From Bdellovibrionales bacterium (GTDB lineage: Bacteria; Myxococcota; XYA12-FULL-58-9; SYDY01), in assembly GCA_005801425.1 (NCBI GenBank), contig SYDY01000098.1, positions 20,058 through 84,057 on the forward strand: DNA of 64,000 bases, given 5' to 3'. Positions 18,039-27,625 of the stretch are shown here, in pieces. The notes below the pieces were generated by a model, which saw only the letters and a list, made by a program, of their open reading frames with translations, searched no databases and was not told the DNA's origin. Numbering within the stretch: the stretch's first letter is position 1; each line of letters starts with the position of its first letter. A program made the position numbers and the translations under genes.

Positions 18039-19214
18039 ATGTCAGATTTACTTACGGTCCACTCATTTTCTTTCCCAACGGCAATCCGTTTGGGTGCAGG
18101 CGTGCGTCACAGTGCCCACGGGGCATTGCATGCACGTGGCTGCAAACGTCCGTTGATTGTGACCGACCGCGGAATGAAAGATCTGCCGTTTATTGCGGAG
18201 ATGAAAAATCATCTTTCGGCTGGCAACGCTTCTGTAGATCTTTTTGCGGGTATTTATGGCAATCCCGTGGCATCGCAATTGGATGCGGGTGTTGCTGCCT
18301 ACAAAGCCCATGATGCCGATGCCATTGTGGCCATCGGGGGTGGTGCTACGCTGGATGTTGCAAAACTTATCGCATTGATGGCCCATCATCCGGGATCTGT
18401 TTTTGATTATGAAGACGGCAAGCCCGATGGGCGTCCTGTGGATCGTGAGATCCCCTTTATCATCGCCATTCCAACCACCGCAGGGACGGGAAGCGAAGTG
18501 GGGCGCAGTGCGGTGATTTCCGATGACATCACCCATGCGAAGAAAATTATATTCTCACCGCGTTTGTTGCCTGCGTTGGTTTTGGCGGACCCCGAATTGC
18601 TTCTCGGTCTTCCTGCGATCATGACCGCAGCCACGGGCATGGATGCCGTGACCCATTTGATTGAGGCCTATCTTGCCAAGGGTTTTCACCCGATGTGTGA
18701 TGGGATTGCGCTTGAAGGGCTCAAATTGATGTCGCGTTCTTTGGGTGTTGCAACCGAGTGTGCACAGAACAAAGAAGGCGCAACGGTAGCGCATCTTACA
18801 GCGCGCACCGAAACCTTGATGGGCTCCTTGATGGGGGCGGTTGCGTTTCAAAAAGGGCTCGGTGTGATCCATTCGTGTGCCCATGCCATGTCCACGGTGG
18901 CCGATATCCATCATGGTACGGCCAACGCGGTGATGCTGCCTGCAGGTCTTGCGTTCAATCTTCCGGTTGTGGGCGATCGCATGGCGGATCTTGCCCGTTC
19001 GGTGGGTGCGCACTCTGCGTCAGGACTTATTGATTGGGTACGTGAGACGCGCCATGATTTAGGACTGCCAGGATCGCTTCCGGATGTTGGGATAGGGGAA
19101 GATCGCTTGCCTGCCCTTGTGGCGGTAGCCATGAACGACGGATGTCATCCGTGTAACGTGCGTCCTGTGAGCGCCGACGATTTTTATCACATCTTTAAGG
19201 CGAGCTGCGCGTGA
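18039..19214 (+). CDS. Iron-containing alcohol dehydrogenase
   Basis: A 391-residue group III alcohol dehydrogenase that should interconvert an alcohol and aldehyde or ketone with NAD(P). Visible features are the nucleotide-binding AIVAIGGGATLDVAKLIA, the IPTTAGTGSEVGRSAVI segment and the metal-ligand regions TGMDAVTHLIEAYLA, GVIHSCAHAMS and ADIHHGTANAVML, with Asp and three His ligands in place. The next gene (C26 hydrolase) overlaps its stop by 4 bases, so they are co-translated. With the upstream PuuA-like gene the set suggests catabolism of a polyamine or amino-alcohol, but the substrate is not fixed by the sequence. Confidence 0.92.
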   Translation: MSDLLTVHSFSFPTAIRLGAGVRHSAHGALHARGCKRPLIVTDRGMKDLPFIAEMKNHLSAGNASVDLFAGIYGNPVASQLDAGVAAYKAHDADAIVAIGGGATLDVAKLIALMAHHPGSVFDYEDGKPDGRPVDREIPFIIAIPTTAGTGSEVGRSAVISDDITHAKKIIFSPRLLPALVLADPELLLGLPAIMTAATGMDAVTHLIEAYLAKGFHPMCDGIALEGLKLMSRSLGVATECAQNKEGATVAHLTARTETLMGSLMGAVAFQKGLGVIHSCAHAMSTVADIHHGTANAVMLPAGLAFNLPVVGDRMADLARSVGAHSASGLIDWVRETRHDLGLPGSLPDVGIGEDRLPALVAVAMNDGCHPCNVRPVSADDFYHIFKASCA

Positions 19215-19969
19215 GAGAACCGTTGCATATAGGTATTTCTGCATGCTTTTTTCATGCTGATCCGTCCCGTGCGATCTTCAAAGGCAAAACACTGCTTTAC
19301 ATGGAAGAGAGCATGGCGCGGTGGTTGATGGCAGCGGGTGCTATTCCTTGGATGTTGCCGCGATCTGACGCACATATTGCGGTAGGCGATTTATTGGATC
19401 ATATCGACGGACTTCTTTTGCAAGGCGGAAGTGATGTTTCGCCTGCAACCTACGGTGAAGTGGCACGAAAACCCGAATGGCGAGGCGATGCCCAGCGCGA
19501 TGCCTACGAAATCGCGTTGGTCAAAGGGGCCATGGCCCGGGATATTCCGGTGTTTGGAATATGTCGCGGTCAGCAATTGTTGAATGTGGCCTTGGGTGGC
19601 ACCCTGGTGCAAGATATTGCTGAAGACATTGCGGGAAGCGGTCAGCATCGCCATTGGGACTCCTACGAAGACAATGCCCATGGGGTGAAGATTGCTGAGG
19701 GTTCGGTGTTACAGCAAATATTTTCCGGCGCTTCCGAAGGGCATATCAACAGCATTCATCATCAATGTGTGAAACGTCTTGGGGAGGGTTTGGTGGCAGA
19801 GGCGATCAGCCCGATCGATAACATCATCGAAGCGATTCGTTTTACTGGTGAAGCCTATGCGGCTGCGGTGCAATGGCATCCCGAATTTCAAGCCGATCGC
19901 CATGGCCATCTCTTGCCTGCCGATCCTTTGCGGGATCATTTTCTCGCGGCTTGTGCAATGCGCCGGTAG
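19211..19969 (+). CDS. Class C26 gamma-glutamyl hydrolase, PuuD-like
   Basis: A 252-residue glutamine amidotransferase-fold hydrolase, expected to cleave a gamma-glutamyl amide such as gamma-glutamyl-GABA. The nucleophile Cys lies in GICRGQQLLNVALGGTLVQD and the catalytic His-x-Glu in AAVQWHPEFQ. LLLQGGSDVSPATYGE and HINSIHHQCVKRLGEGL are typical of the PuuD-type family. The GTG start overlaps the dehydrogenase stop (GTGA), indicating translational coupling. Together with the PuuA-like synthetase upstream, this gives both ends of a gamma-glutamylated route of amine breakdown. Confidence 0.92.
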   Translation: MREPLHIGISACFFHADPSRAIFKGKTLLYMEESMARWLMAAGAIPWMLPRSDAHIAVGDLLDHIDGLLLQGGSDVSPATYGEVARKPEWRGDAQRDAYEIALVKGAMARDIPVFGICRGQQLLNVALGGTLVQDIAEDIAGSGQHRHWDSYEDNAHGVKIAEGSVLQQIFSGASEGHINSIHHQCVKRLGEGLVAEAISPIDNIIEAIRFTGEAYAAAVQWHPEFQADRHGHLLPADPLRDHFLAACAMRR

Positions 19970-20007
19970 CTTGCATTGTTATGCGGTTCTTACGATGATC
20001 AACACCG

Positions 20008-21531
20008 ATGCGTCGCGTTTTTTGCTCTATCATTGTTGTGATTCTGGGATCGGCTTGTGTAGAGCCGAAATTTACGCCTGTGACATTGCCGGAGTGCGAT
20101 ATCACGTGGCAGCCTCTCGTGGTCGGAAAATCGTTTAAAGAAGCGTTTTATGATCCGACTGTGTCAAGCCGCCACGAATTTCGTGCGGGTGGGATCGCAA
20201 GCGATGGGATTTATCGAGAATTGGTGGTGATCAATAACGGGGATGTGCCTGCTGGTGTTGAGAGCCAAAGGACCCTGAATAGTGCATTAACCCCTGGGGA
20301 GGGAGTCGCCCTCCAGGTGCATGTTGTTACGACAGAGAAAAGTACCTCCGATCTCGATGATCCCGATACATTGCTACACGAGGGAGGGATTGGTCACGTG
20401 TTTTATCCGGTTAGTGGGAACTTGGGCATTACGGTGCCAGTAGCAAACAAAGGTAAGTTTGAGCTCAGTATAACCGACGGCATATTTCAAGAAGTGGGTA
20501 TGCAAGGAAGCCCGATTGAACGTGGTTTGAGGTTGTGCATACCAAGTTCGGGTCGCATGGCTGTTGAAGAAACAGCCAAATGGCCTTGCACACGCAAGGT
20601 TTTGTTGGATGCTGCTTGGCCGCTTCGCTTGATCGAAGAAGCGTATACGAGCGTCAATAAGGCGACCGCCTGCAAATGCACAGGCGCAGGTATCAGCACC
20701 ATATGCCGTACGGCCGAATGCAAGGATGCAACGTTAACGGTCACCACGTGCGCAGAGAGTGCCTTGTGCCATCCAGCCGACAATACCCAAGCACCCGAAG
20801 GCACCGAGCCTGCGTGCGTTGGAACAACCAAAACACTCGTCAATGCTCCGATTACGACAAACCCCTTGGCTTTCTACGATACAGGCGTTCTCAATGCACA
20901 CTATGGAGAAGTGAGCGATGCAACACAGCGTATTGCGGTGATTAGGAAAGGTGATGCACCTGCACTTGCACTTAACACGACATTAGGGTTGAGCGGGGAC
21001 AATATATTGCCGGACAAATGCAAGTGGTGCGTTGTGGGCACGCGTACGGTTTCTGGTGTGACCACTACGTACTTTGCCCGTTCGGGATCGGTCACACTCA
21101 AAACGGCACTGCCAACCCCAACCCCTATTTCGGGAACGTTCAACGTCTTTTTGCAAAATTTAGTGCTTCAAGAGGTCGACAGCCAGTTTAATCTCAAGCC
21201 TGGCGGTAAGGCATGGATTGTGGGTTCGGCCACTATCAACACGGCTGTGCGCACCGCAGGGTGGCCTTGTGATAACCTGAGTGCGGTCGAATGGGCTTCT
21301 GGACCCCAAAATGGATGGATCACCCAAGCAGGCTTGGACCCACGGACGGCCAGTTTGCGACTTCCGTCCAATCTTTTTGGTTCAGTGTGTGTGCCGTTGA
21401 GTTCACCTATTATTTTAGGATGTACGTCTCAAAATCTAACAAACACGCCGTGTACAACCTCTCCAAACACAACATGCAGCCCAGCAACCAACCGCATATT
21501 GGCGGCCTCATGTGTGGCTCCACCGCAATGA
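20008..21531 (+). CDS. Secreted cysteine-containing lipoprotein, unknown
   Basis: A 507-residue predicted lipoprotein; MRRVFCSIIVVILGSAC gives a lipobox with Cys17. The mature part has two similar halves, each with a beta-rich region that includes a hydrophobic segment ending in ...QEV (DGIFQEVGMQGSP and LVLQEVDSQFNLKPGG) and then a WPC motif (KWPCTRKV and GWPCDNLSAV), suggesting an internal duplication. Between them is a Cys-rich stretch (CKCTGAGISTICRTAEC). No known family is recognised. It lies between the C26 hydrolase and hemH genes on the same strand. A TACGAT hexamer 11 bases before the ATG may be a -10 box. Confidence 0.8.
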   Translation: MRRVFCSIIVVILGSACVEPKFTPVTLPECDITWQPLVVGKSFKEAFYDPTVSSRHEFRAGGIASDGIYRELVVINNGDVPAGVESQRTLNSALTPGEGVALQVHVVTTEKSTSDLDDPDTLLHEGGIGHVFYPVSGNLGITVPVANKGKFELSITDGIFQEVGMQGSPIERGLRLCIPSSGRMAVEETAKWPCTRKVLLDAAWPLRLIEEAYTSVNKATACKCTGAGISTICRTAECKDATLTVTTCAESALCHPADNTQAPEGTEPACVGTTKTLVNAPITTNPLAFYDTGVLNAHYGEVSDATQRIAVIRKGDAPALALNTTLGLSGDNILPDKCKWCVVGTRTVSGVTTTYFARSGSVTLKTALPTPTPISGTFNVFLQNLVLQEVDSQFNLKPGGKAWIVGSATINTAVRTAGWPCDNLSAVEWASGPQNGWITQAGLDPRTASLRLPSNLFGSVCVPLSSPIILGCTSQNLTNTPCTTSPNTTCSPATNRILAASCVAPPQ

Positions 21532-21572
21532 TCACTGGACGATAACCCATTCGCCTTCTAATATGGCCGCGC

Positions 21573-22580
21573 ATGCTTCCCACCCACATTATTCTTGTGA
21601 ATATAGGTTCGCCAGACGCGCCGGATCCCCAATCCGTGGCCCGTTATTTGCGCCATTTTTTGGGTGATCCACGGGTGATCGATATTCATCCATGGTTGCG
21701 TTGGTTGTTGGTTAATCTTTTGGTTGTTCCCCGTCGTGCGGCGTTGTCTGCCCATGCCTATCAACAGATCTGGACGAAAGACGGCTCGCCGCTTGTGGTG
21801 CACAGCAAAAATTTTGCGACAAAATTGCAAGCGTATTGGGGCGAAGATGTGAGGGTCTATCCTGCGATGTTGAATGGACATCCCAGTGTACACGATGTGA
21901 TTAATTCTTGCATTGACGAAGGCGCGCAGCGTCTTGTGATCGTTCCCATGTTTCCCCAAAGTGCATCGGCAACCACGGGCGCGGCATGGGACGCGGCGAC
22001 GTCTGTGCTTCGTACACGGGCAGAAGCCCTGTCTGATGTGCATTTCGTTGGGCCATTTTCAGATCATCCGGGATTTATCGAACCGTTTGCTACATCGATA
22101 CGCGAGACGATGGTGCAAAGTGGTGCCGAGCATTTGCTGATGAGTTATCACGGTTTGCCCATGCGGCAGTTGAAGTGTGCGTGTTCTGATGTGCGGGCAG
22201 GATGCCCGCGTTCCCAGGATAATACATGCTACCGTTCGCAATGCTACGGCACATCGCGTGCCTTGATGTCAGCGTTGTCGCTTGATGACACACAGATCAC
22301 AATTGCATTTCAGTCGCGTCTTGGTCGTGCGGCTTGGATTGAACCCTATACAGAGGCATCGCTTGCACCGCTGCGTGCGCGCGGCATTAAAAGTCTTGCG
22401 GTGGTGTGTCCATCATTTGTGGCCGATTGCCTTGAAACGTTGGAAGAAGTCGGCATGCGTTTGCGCGCGTCTTGGCTTGGTCTAGGTGGCGAACATTTAC
22501 ATCTTGTCCCATGTCCCAATGCCAACGGTGCGTGGGTACAAGGCTTTGCTACTATCATTGAAAAACGAGGTCTGCGTTGA
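21573..22580 (+). CDS. hemH: Ferrochelatase
   Basis: Inserts Fe2+ into protoporphyrin IX (or coproporphyrin) in the last steps of haem synthesis. The 335-residue product has the family start ILVNIGSPDAPDPQSVARYL, MFPQSASATTGA, the active-site His region LLMSYHGLP and the conserved PSFVADCLETLEEVGM. An internal segment after the active-site His holds five cysteines (spacing C-A-C-x6-C-x7-C-x3-C), like the internal [2Fe-2S] cluster site of some bacterial ferrochelatases. Residues 208-215 of this segment are encoded by a copy of a dispersed palindromic repeat. The next gene starts with TTG overlapping the stop by 4 bases. Confidence 0.96.
   Translation: MLPTHIILVNIGSPDAPDPQSVARYLRHFLGDPRVIDIHPWLRWLLVNLLVVPRRAALSAHAYQQIWTKDGSPLVVHSKNFATKLQAYWGEDVRVYPAMLNGHPSVHDVINSCIDEGAQRLVIVPMFPQSASATTGAAWDAATSVLRTRAEALSDVHFVGPFSDHPGFIEPFATSIRETMVQSGAEHLLMSYHGLPMRQLKCACSDVRAGCPRSQDNTCYRSQCYGTSRALMSALSLDDTQITIAFQSRLGRAAWIEPYTEASLAPLRARGIKSLAVVCPSFVADCLETLEEVGMRLRASWLGLGGEHLHLVPCPNANGAWVQGFATIIEKRGLR
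22193..22218. repeat. In-frame palindromic repeat inside hemH
   Basis: The palindrome GCGGGCA-GGA-TGCCCGC followed by GTTCCCAGG lies in the hemH frame and encodes RAGCPRSQ. It matches, with one difference over 26 bases, the reverse complement of the intergenic element at 43517-43542. Confidence 0.85.
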
Positions 22581-24502
22581 ACGAGCCATCAGAAAAATCC
22601 GAGAATGCAAATGCACCCACGGTGATCCATTTGCAGCGGCCTGCCTTGTGGAGTGCTGGGCTCATTTTTGCGTCGGTGATCGCAGTTCTTTATGGCATTG
22701 ATTTGGTGCAAGAAATTAAACCACGTCTTTCGGAAGAAACTTTGTTCGATGATCTCAAAGTCGCGTTGACTGTTTTTTCTTGTTACGTGCTGGGGCTGAT
22801 CGCCATTTTGTTGCGGCGTGCCTGGATCCGTAAAAAACCGCTCCCCCCATTTATTGTGGCCGATCAGTATATCGCGTTCCCAAGGCACCTCGAAAGCAAC
22901 GAAGTAGTACAGGTGCCCTATACCGAACTGATGGCGCTGTCTTTGCGCGGCCATCCTAGCGCAGGACGCATTGTGGTTGAAACGGGAGAGAGAAGTTACA
23001 TTTTGGCGCCCGGCGGTCTTGAAAGTGAAAATGAAGCCGAACGGATTGCACTGGGGGTTCGTGAGCGTGTGTTGATGTTGCCAGACGGCAACGCGATCAT
23101 TGAACGCATGCAATCCCAACGCAATGCTGCCATGGTGCTTCTTGAGCGAAAGCCATGGGCAACCCACGGATTGATGGGAATTTGTGGTGTGTTTTTTCTT
23201 AACATGGTGATGTCATCATCCATTGCACCGCCGACACAATTGATCGCATGGGGCGCACTCGTTCCTGCATTGTTAAAAACTCCGCAGGAAATATATCGTA
23301 CCTTATCCCATACCGTGGTGCTTGATGGCCCGCTCGAAGCGTTGATGGCTATGTTGCTTCTGTATCACCTGGGCAGTGCTCTTGAACGTCTCATCGGGAC
23401 TGCACGAACCATTATACTGTATGGGATCTGTCTCATGGCAGGCAGTGCAGGGGTGATGCTGGTGGGAACCCGTGCTATTTACGCAGGACCGTGGGCTTTG
23501 CTTGCGGGCGTTTTGGGCGCGCTGTTTGCAATCCATCGATCGAAGTCGGCATCTCTTCCTCCAGGGTATCGTCAACCAGGCGGCTGGGCTCTGCGTGCGG
23601 TTGTTTTGATGGTTCTTGCGCCCACATTTCTTCCTACGGATCTTGTGCATATCGGTGCGGGATTTATTGTAGGTCTTATTGCGGGCTTTATGATGCCTAT
23701 GGAATTGCCTAAGCCACTCTTGCGCGGCGCGGTAATGCTTCAAAGTACATTTTCGAGGCAAGCGGTTTTGCAACCTGCGTTTATTACAGCCTGCTTGCTG
23801 GTGGGACTTTTCGCATCCGCACTCGGGGCATCGGTTGTTTTTGCATCGCGTTTTGATGGCGAGGCTGCGCGGCAAAGCGCTGCACTTTTGATCGAGGATC
23901 CACGAACGCCGGCCACAGAGCTTAATCGTATGGCATGGCATTGGGCTATTGATCCCAATGCACCCGAGTCTGATGTGCGTGTCGCCGAAAATGCGGCGCG
24001 GGTGGCTGTGATGCGAGAGCCGGGTGAACCCATGTTTTCGGATACCCATGCCTATACATTAAACAGACTGGGATCCCATGAAGAAGCGATTGCGCTACAG
24101 CGCGAGGTTGTTCGCATGCAACCTGCGATGCCAATTTATGCAAGGCATCTGGCTGACTTTTTGATTGCGGATCCCAAACCTCTCGTAGGGGTCGATGGCT
24201 TTTCGGCCTCCGTGCGTGAAGATGCAAGCAATCTGACGTTACCGCCGACACTGACACTAGCAGGGGCGACCGGCGCTGGCCCATTCCCTCAGGAAATTTT
24301 TGCACTTCTCGCCCATGACAAAGAACCCCTTGCCTTGGTGCGCGCTGTGGTTGTTGTAGAGCCAGGCAAGCCTATCGAAAAATCACTTGCTGATTTGCGT
24401 GCCGTGACACCACCGCAGGAAGGTGCTCATTGGCGTGTGGTGTCGGTGCGTCCAGCAGTTTCAGCTGATCCACAACGATGGCTTGTTTGGGTTTTTAAGT
24501 AA
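22577..24502 (+). CDS. Rhomboid-like membrane protein lacking the catalytic serine, with helical C-terminal domain
   Basis: A 641-residue membrane protein. Residues about 205-385 follow the rhomboid pattern: WGALVPALLKTPQEIYRTLS, then LLLYHLGSALERLIGTARTI, then a block ending AGVLGALFAI, and DLVHIGAGFIVGLIAG with the conserved helix-6 His358. At the place of the catalytic G-x-S-G motif the sequence reads A-G-P-W (residues 303-306), so the nucleophilic Ser is missing and the protein is probably not a protease. Two helices precede the domain (near residues 25-80), and the soluble C-terminal part has TPR-like helices (FSDTHAYTLNRLGSHEEAIA). Start is a TTG overlapping the hemH stop, preceded by CGAGG. 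Confidence 0.75.
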   Translation: MNEPSEKSENANAPTVIHLQRPALWSAGLIFASVIAVLYGIDLVQEIKPRLSEETLFDDLKVALTVFSCYVLGLIAILLRRAWIRKKPLPPFIVADQYIAFPRHLESNEVVQVPYTELMALSLRGHPSAGRIVVETGERSYILAPGGLESENEAERIALGVRERVLMLPDGNAIIERMQSQRNAAMVLLERKPWATHGLMGICGVFFLNMVMSSSIAPPTQLIAWGALVPALLKTPQEIYRTLSHTVVLDGPLEALMAMLLLYHLGSALERLIGTARTIILYGICLMAGSAGVMLVGTRAIYAGPWALLAGVLGALFAIHRSKSASLPPGYRQPGGWALRAVVLMVLAPTFLPTDLVHIGAGFIVGLIAGFMMPMELPKPLLRGAVMLQSTFSRQAVLQPAFITACLLVGLFASALGASVVFASRFDGEAARQSAALLIEDPRTPATELNRMAWHWAIDPNAPESDVRVAENAARVAVMREPGEPMFSDTHAYTLNRLGSHEEAIALQREVVRMQPAMPIYARHLADFLIADPKPLVGVDGFSASVREDASNLTLPPTLTLAGATGAGPFPQEIFALLAHDKEPLALVRAVVVVEPGKPIEKSLADLRAVTPPQEGAHWRVVSVRPAVSADPQRWLVWVFK

Positions 24503-24543
24503 CAAGGGACTTGGAAATTACCGATATACCGTTTATTGGCACG

Positions 24544-24611
24544 CTGGATCCCCGCTTTCGCGAGGATGACGATGATAGAAAGATGTCATCTCCGCGAAAG
24601 CGGGGATCCAG
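24544..24611. repeat. Inverted pair of CTGGATCCCCGC / CGTCATC elements
   Basis: CTGGATCCCCGCTTTCGCGA at 24544 onward (to 24571) and its near reverse complement at 24584-24611, separated by 12 bases. It is the same element type as 14830-14923. Translation of this DNA gives the spurious [12 protein letters not shown] peptide upstream of transketolase. Confidence 0.85.
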
Positions 24612-24628
24612 TTTTAAATGAGGCCCCC

Positions 24629-26629
24629 ATGAATACCACGCGCCGACCTTTTTCAGATCTCGATCGCAAAGCTGTAAATACGATTAGGCTTCTGGCTGTA
24701 GATGCCGTTGAAAAGGCCAATTCCGGCCATCCTGGCTTGCCTTTGGGCGCTGCACCCATGGCTTATGTGCTGTGGTCACGCCATTTGCGCCATAGCGCCA
24801 ATCACGCCCAGTGGCTTGATCGTGATCGCTTTGTCTTGTCACCTGGCCATGGCAGTGCGTTGATCTATAGTTTGTTGCACGTGTTTGGTTACGGCGTCAG
24901 CATTGATGATATGAAGAGTTTTCGGCAATGGGGCAGCAAAACACCAGGACATCCCGAGTTCGGCCATACATCGGGTATTGAAGCGACCACAGGACCCCTC
25001 GGACAGGGGACAGCCAATGTGGTGGGTATGGCGGTGGCAGAGCGCATGCTTTCCCACCGTTTTAATCGCGAGGATCACACGGTTGTCGATCATTTTACCT
25101 ACGCCATCGTTTCCGACGGTGATTTGATGGAAGGCATCAGCCACGAAGCAGCAGCGCTTGCAGGGCATTGGAAACTTGGCAAGTTGATTTATTTGTACGA
25201 TGCCAACGATATCTGCTTGGACGGCCCCACCTGCATGGCCTTTACCGACGACGTGCGCACACGTTACGAAAGTTGCGGTTGGCATGTTTTGCAAGTCAAC
25301 GACGGAAACAATGATCTCGACGCACTCGATGACGCGATCACGCAGGCCAAATTGGAAACGGGGCGGCCCTCGCTGATCATCGTCAAAACGATCATCGCGT
25401 TTGGTGCGCCTAAAAAAGCGGGCACATCAGGGGCCCATGGCGCGCCTCTGGGCGCTGAAGAAGTACGTGGTTTAAAACAAGCCCTAGGGGTGGATCCTGA
25501 TCGTATCTTTGCCGTGGATGATGATGTTGCAGCGCACTTTGCAGCGATACGCCAAGAGGGCGAAGCAGCTTTTGTTGCATGGGAACGCAAACATGCAGCG
25601 TATGCCAAATCCGAACCCGATCTTGCGCGTCAATTGGATGATGTGATGGCGGGCCGGCTTCCCGCCCATTGGGACGCGGCGCTGCCTGTTTGGAAATCGA
25701 CTGAGAAACCCGTGGCAACACGTACAGCATCAGGAAAAATACTCAATGCCATCGCGGCAGCGGTACCCGAGTTTATCGGCGGCGATGCAGATCTTTCATG
25801 CTCTACAAAAACGTCGATCACCGGAGGTGGTTCGTTTGATGGCGTGACCGGTTCGGGTCGTAATATTCATTATGGTGTGCGCGAGCATGCCATGACCGCC
25901 ATTCAAAATGGCATTGCCTATCACGGTGGTGTGCGCGCGTTTACATCCACTTTTTTTGTATTTAGCGATTACATGCGGCCTGCAGTGCGTGTGGCAGCAT
26001 TGTCGAAACTTCCAACGATTTATGTGTGGACCCATGATTCTGTGGCGGTTGGCGAAGATGGTCCAACGCATCAGCCCGTAGAACATTTGATGGCATTGCG
26101 CGTGATGCCAGGTCTCACGCTTTTGCGCCCAGCCGATGCCAATGAAACCCGTGCTGCATGGCGTGTGGCCATGCAAAGCACACACCCTGTGGGTTTGGTG
26201 CTGAGTCGTCAAGATCTACCTATCCTAAAAACAGAAGCCGATGTGGATGCCGGCGTGACCCGCGGTGCTTATGTGGTGGCGCCAGGCGACGATGGAATTA
26301 TTATCGCCACAGGCTCCGAAGTGAGCGTGGCCATGGAAGCGCGAAAACTTCTGGCGGAGCGTGGCATGCATGTTCGCGTGGTGTCTATGCCTTCATGGGA
26401 TCTCTTTGAAGCACAAGACCCTGCCTATCATGAAATCGTTTTGCCATCGGCTATCACGCGTCGTGTCTCTGTTGAAGCGGGTGCAACATTTGGTTGGCAG
26501 CGTTTTGTGGGTGCCAAGGGCCGAATGCTCGGCATCGATCATTTTGGAGCATCTGCACCTGGGGAGATAGTTCTCCTAAAATTTGGGTTCACCGCTGAGC
26601 GCGTGGTATCTCTCCTAGCTGATAATTAG
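24629..26629 (+). CDS. tkt: Transketolase
   Basis: Thiamine diphosphate enzyme of the pentose phosphate pathway, moving two-carbon units between sugar phosphates. The 666-residue product has the family length. Visible parts: [20 protein letters not shown] with the substrate/phosphate-binding His, [16 protein letters not shown], the thiamine diphosphate region [20 protein letters not shown] with [25 protein letters not shown] with the catalytic Glu, and [20 protein letters not shown]. The ATG at 24629 follows GAGG; the upstream open frame to 24536 is translated repeat DNA. A terminator hairpin follows the stop codon. Confidence 0.98.
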   Translation: MNTTRRPFSDLDRKAVNTIRLLAVDAVEKANSGHPGLPLGAAPMAYVLWSRHLRHSANHAQWLDRDRFVLSPGHGSALIYSLLHVFGYGVSIDDMKSFRQWGSKTPGHPEFGHTSGIEATTGPLGQGTANVVGMAVAERMLSHRFNREDHTVVDHFTYAIVSDGDLMEGISHEAAALAGHWKLGKLIYLYDANDICLDGPTCMAFTDDVRTRYESCGWHVLQVNDGNNDLDALDDAITQAKLETGRPSLIIVKTIIAFGAPKKAGTSGAHGAPLGAEEVRGLKQALGVDPDRIFAVDDDVAAHFAAIRQEGEAAFVAWERKHAAYAKSEPDLARQLDDVMAGRLPAHWDAALPVWKSTEKPVATRTASGKILNAIAAAVPEFIGGDADLSCSTKTSITGGGSFDGVTGSGRNIHYGVREHAMTAIQNGIAYHGGVRAFTSTFFVFSDYMRPAVRVAALSKLPTIYVWTHDSVAVGEDGPTHQPVEHLMALRVMPGLTLLRPADANETRAAWRVAMQSTHPVGLVLSRQDLPILKTEADVDAGVTRGAYVVAPGDDGIIIATGSEVSVAMEARKLLAERGMHVRVVSMPSWDLFEAQDPAYHEIVLPSAITRRVSVEAGATFGWQRFVGAKGRMLGIDHFGASAPGEIVLLKFGFTAERVVSLLADN

Positions 26630-26632
26630 TAT

Positions 26633-26656
26633 TGCCATATTTTATGGCATTTTTGT
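26633..26656 (+). terminator. Rho-independent terminator after tkt
   Basis: A 7-base stem (TGCCATA, TTT loop, TATGGCA) is followed directly by TTTTTGTT, four bases after the transketolase stop. Confidence 0.65.
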
Positions 26657-26680
26657 TGCCATTTTTTACGGGGGAGTTTC

Positions 26681-27625
26681 ATGAGAAGCATGAGGTGGTA
26701 TCGGTGTACATTGCTAGCGGGTTCTATAGGATTGGCTGCATGTGGGGAAAACGCATCCATGACAGATCTTGTCGATAGTTCGCACTCGGACGGTGCACGC
26801 AGTACGTCAGGGGTGGCGCTGCGCATCGATGTTTTGTCAAATACGGATGTGTCGGGATTTGTTTTTGATGTCACCAGTTGCCCAGGCACGGGGAACGTGA
26901 GCATCACAACGAGGCGGTCGCTTGAAGATCTTGTGATCCCAAGCGCAGGTGGAACGCCGCCAAACAGTATGCTTGATTCAAATTCGCGTCATCTCTTTGC
27001 AGATTATTTTCAAATGCTTGCACCTGGATGTTACGATATCCATGTTACGCCGGTTCGGGACAGTCCAACAGGCAATGTGCCTTCAGCAGATTGCATAGAT
27101 GTAACGGCACGCAATCTTCAAGTAACATCAGGACGCACCACTGAAATTGTATTGATCAGCCAATGTACCGATCATGGCGATCCTGGTGCAATCGATGTGA
27201 TTGTAGCCATCAATCACCCGCCGCGCATTGAGCAGATCGCGTTTGAGAATGGCAAATTTGTGTGCGAAGACGATGCATTTATTGTATGCGCGACTGCGTA
27301 TGACCCTGATGGTGATCCTATCATGTTTGATTTCTTCTCTGATGTGCAAATGGTACAGGTGAGTGAAGGCGCATGCGAATGCACACCACGCGAGGCCCAT
27401 GCTTCGATTACGGCATGTTGGTCGTATCATGAGAGCATTGAGTCAGTGGGGGTGCACTCATGGCATGTCAATGTGTATGATCTGATGGAAAACGGCATGC
27501 GTTTTGAAGATTATCTGCGTTCACCTCCGCCAAGTTCAACCCAGGTGGGCAATCCCAATGCGATCTCTCATGCAAGCATGGAAGGTCCATTTTATGTGGT
27601 CGATCAAGATCACTGCTTGAATTAG
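26681..27625 (+). CDS. Lipoprotein of unknown function
   Basis: A 314-residue predicted lipoprotein with signal MRSMRWYRCTLLAGSIGLAAC (lipobox L-A-A-C). The mature part has about ten cysteines, a first domain with ALRIDVLSNTDVSGFVFDV and LAPGCYDIHVTPV, and a second beginning HPPRIEQIAFENGKFVCEDD with TAYDPDGDPIMFDFFSD, which resembles a PKD/cadherin-like Ig fold containing a D-P-D-G-D loop. No family is recognised with certainty. The ATG follows a strong GGGGGAG site. It stands between two hairpin terminators and so looks like a single-gene transcript. Confidence 0.82.
   Translation: MRSMRWYRCTLLAGSIGLAACGENASMTDLVDSSHSDGARSTSGVALRIDVLSNTDVSGFVFDVTSCPGTGNVSITTRRSLEDLVIPSAGGTPPNSMLDSNSRHLFADYFQMLAPGCYDIHVTPVRDSPTGNVPSADCIDVTARNLQVTSGRTTEIVLISQCTDHGDPGAIDVIVAINHPPRIEQIAFENGKFVCEDDAFIVCATAYDPDGDPIMFDFFSDVQMVQVSEGACECTPREAHASITACWSYHESIESVGVHSWHVNVYDLMENGMRFEDYLRSPPPSSTQVGNPNAISHASMEGPFYVVDQDHCLN

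Noticed and set aside
24536-24628. Upstream extension of transketolase beginning [12 protein letters not shown]
   Set aside because: It is translated intergenic repeat DNA; the ATG at 24629 has a ribosome site and matches the family start.
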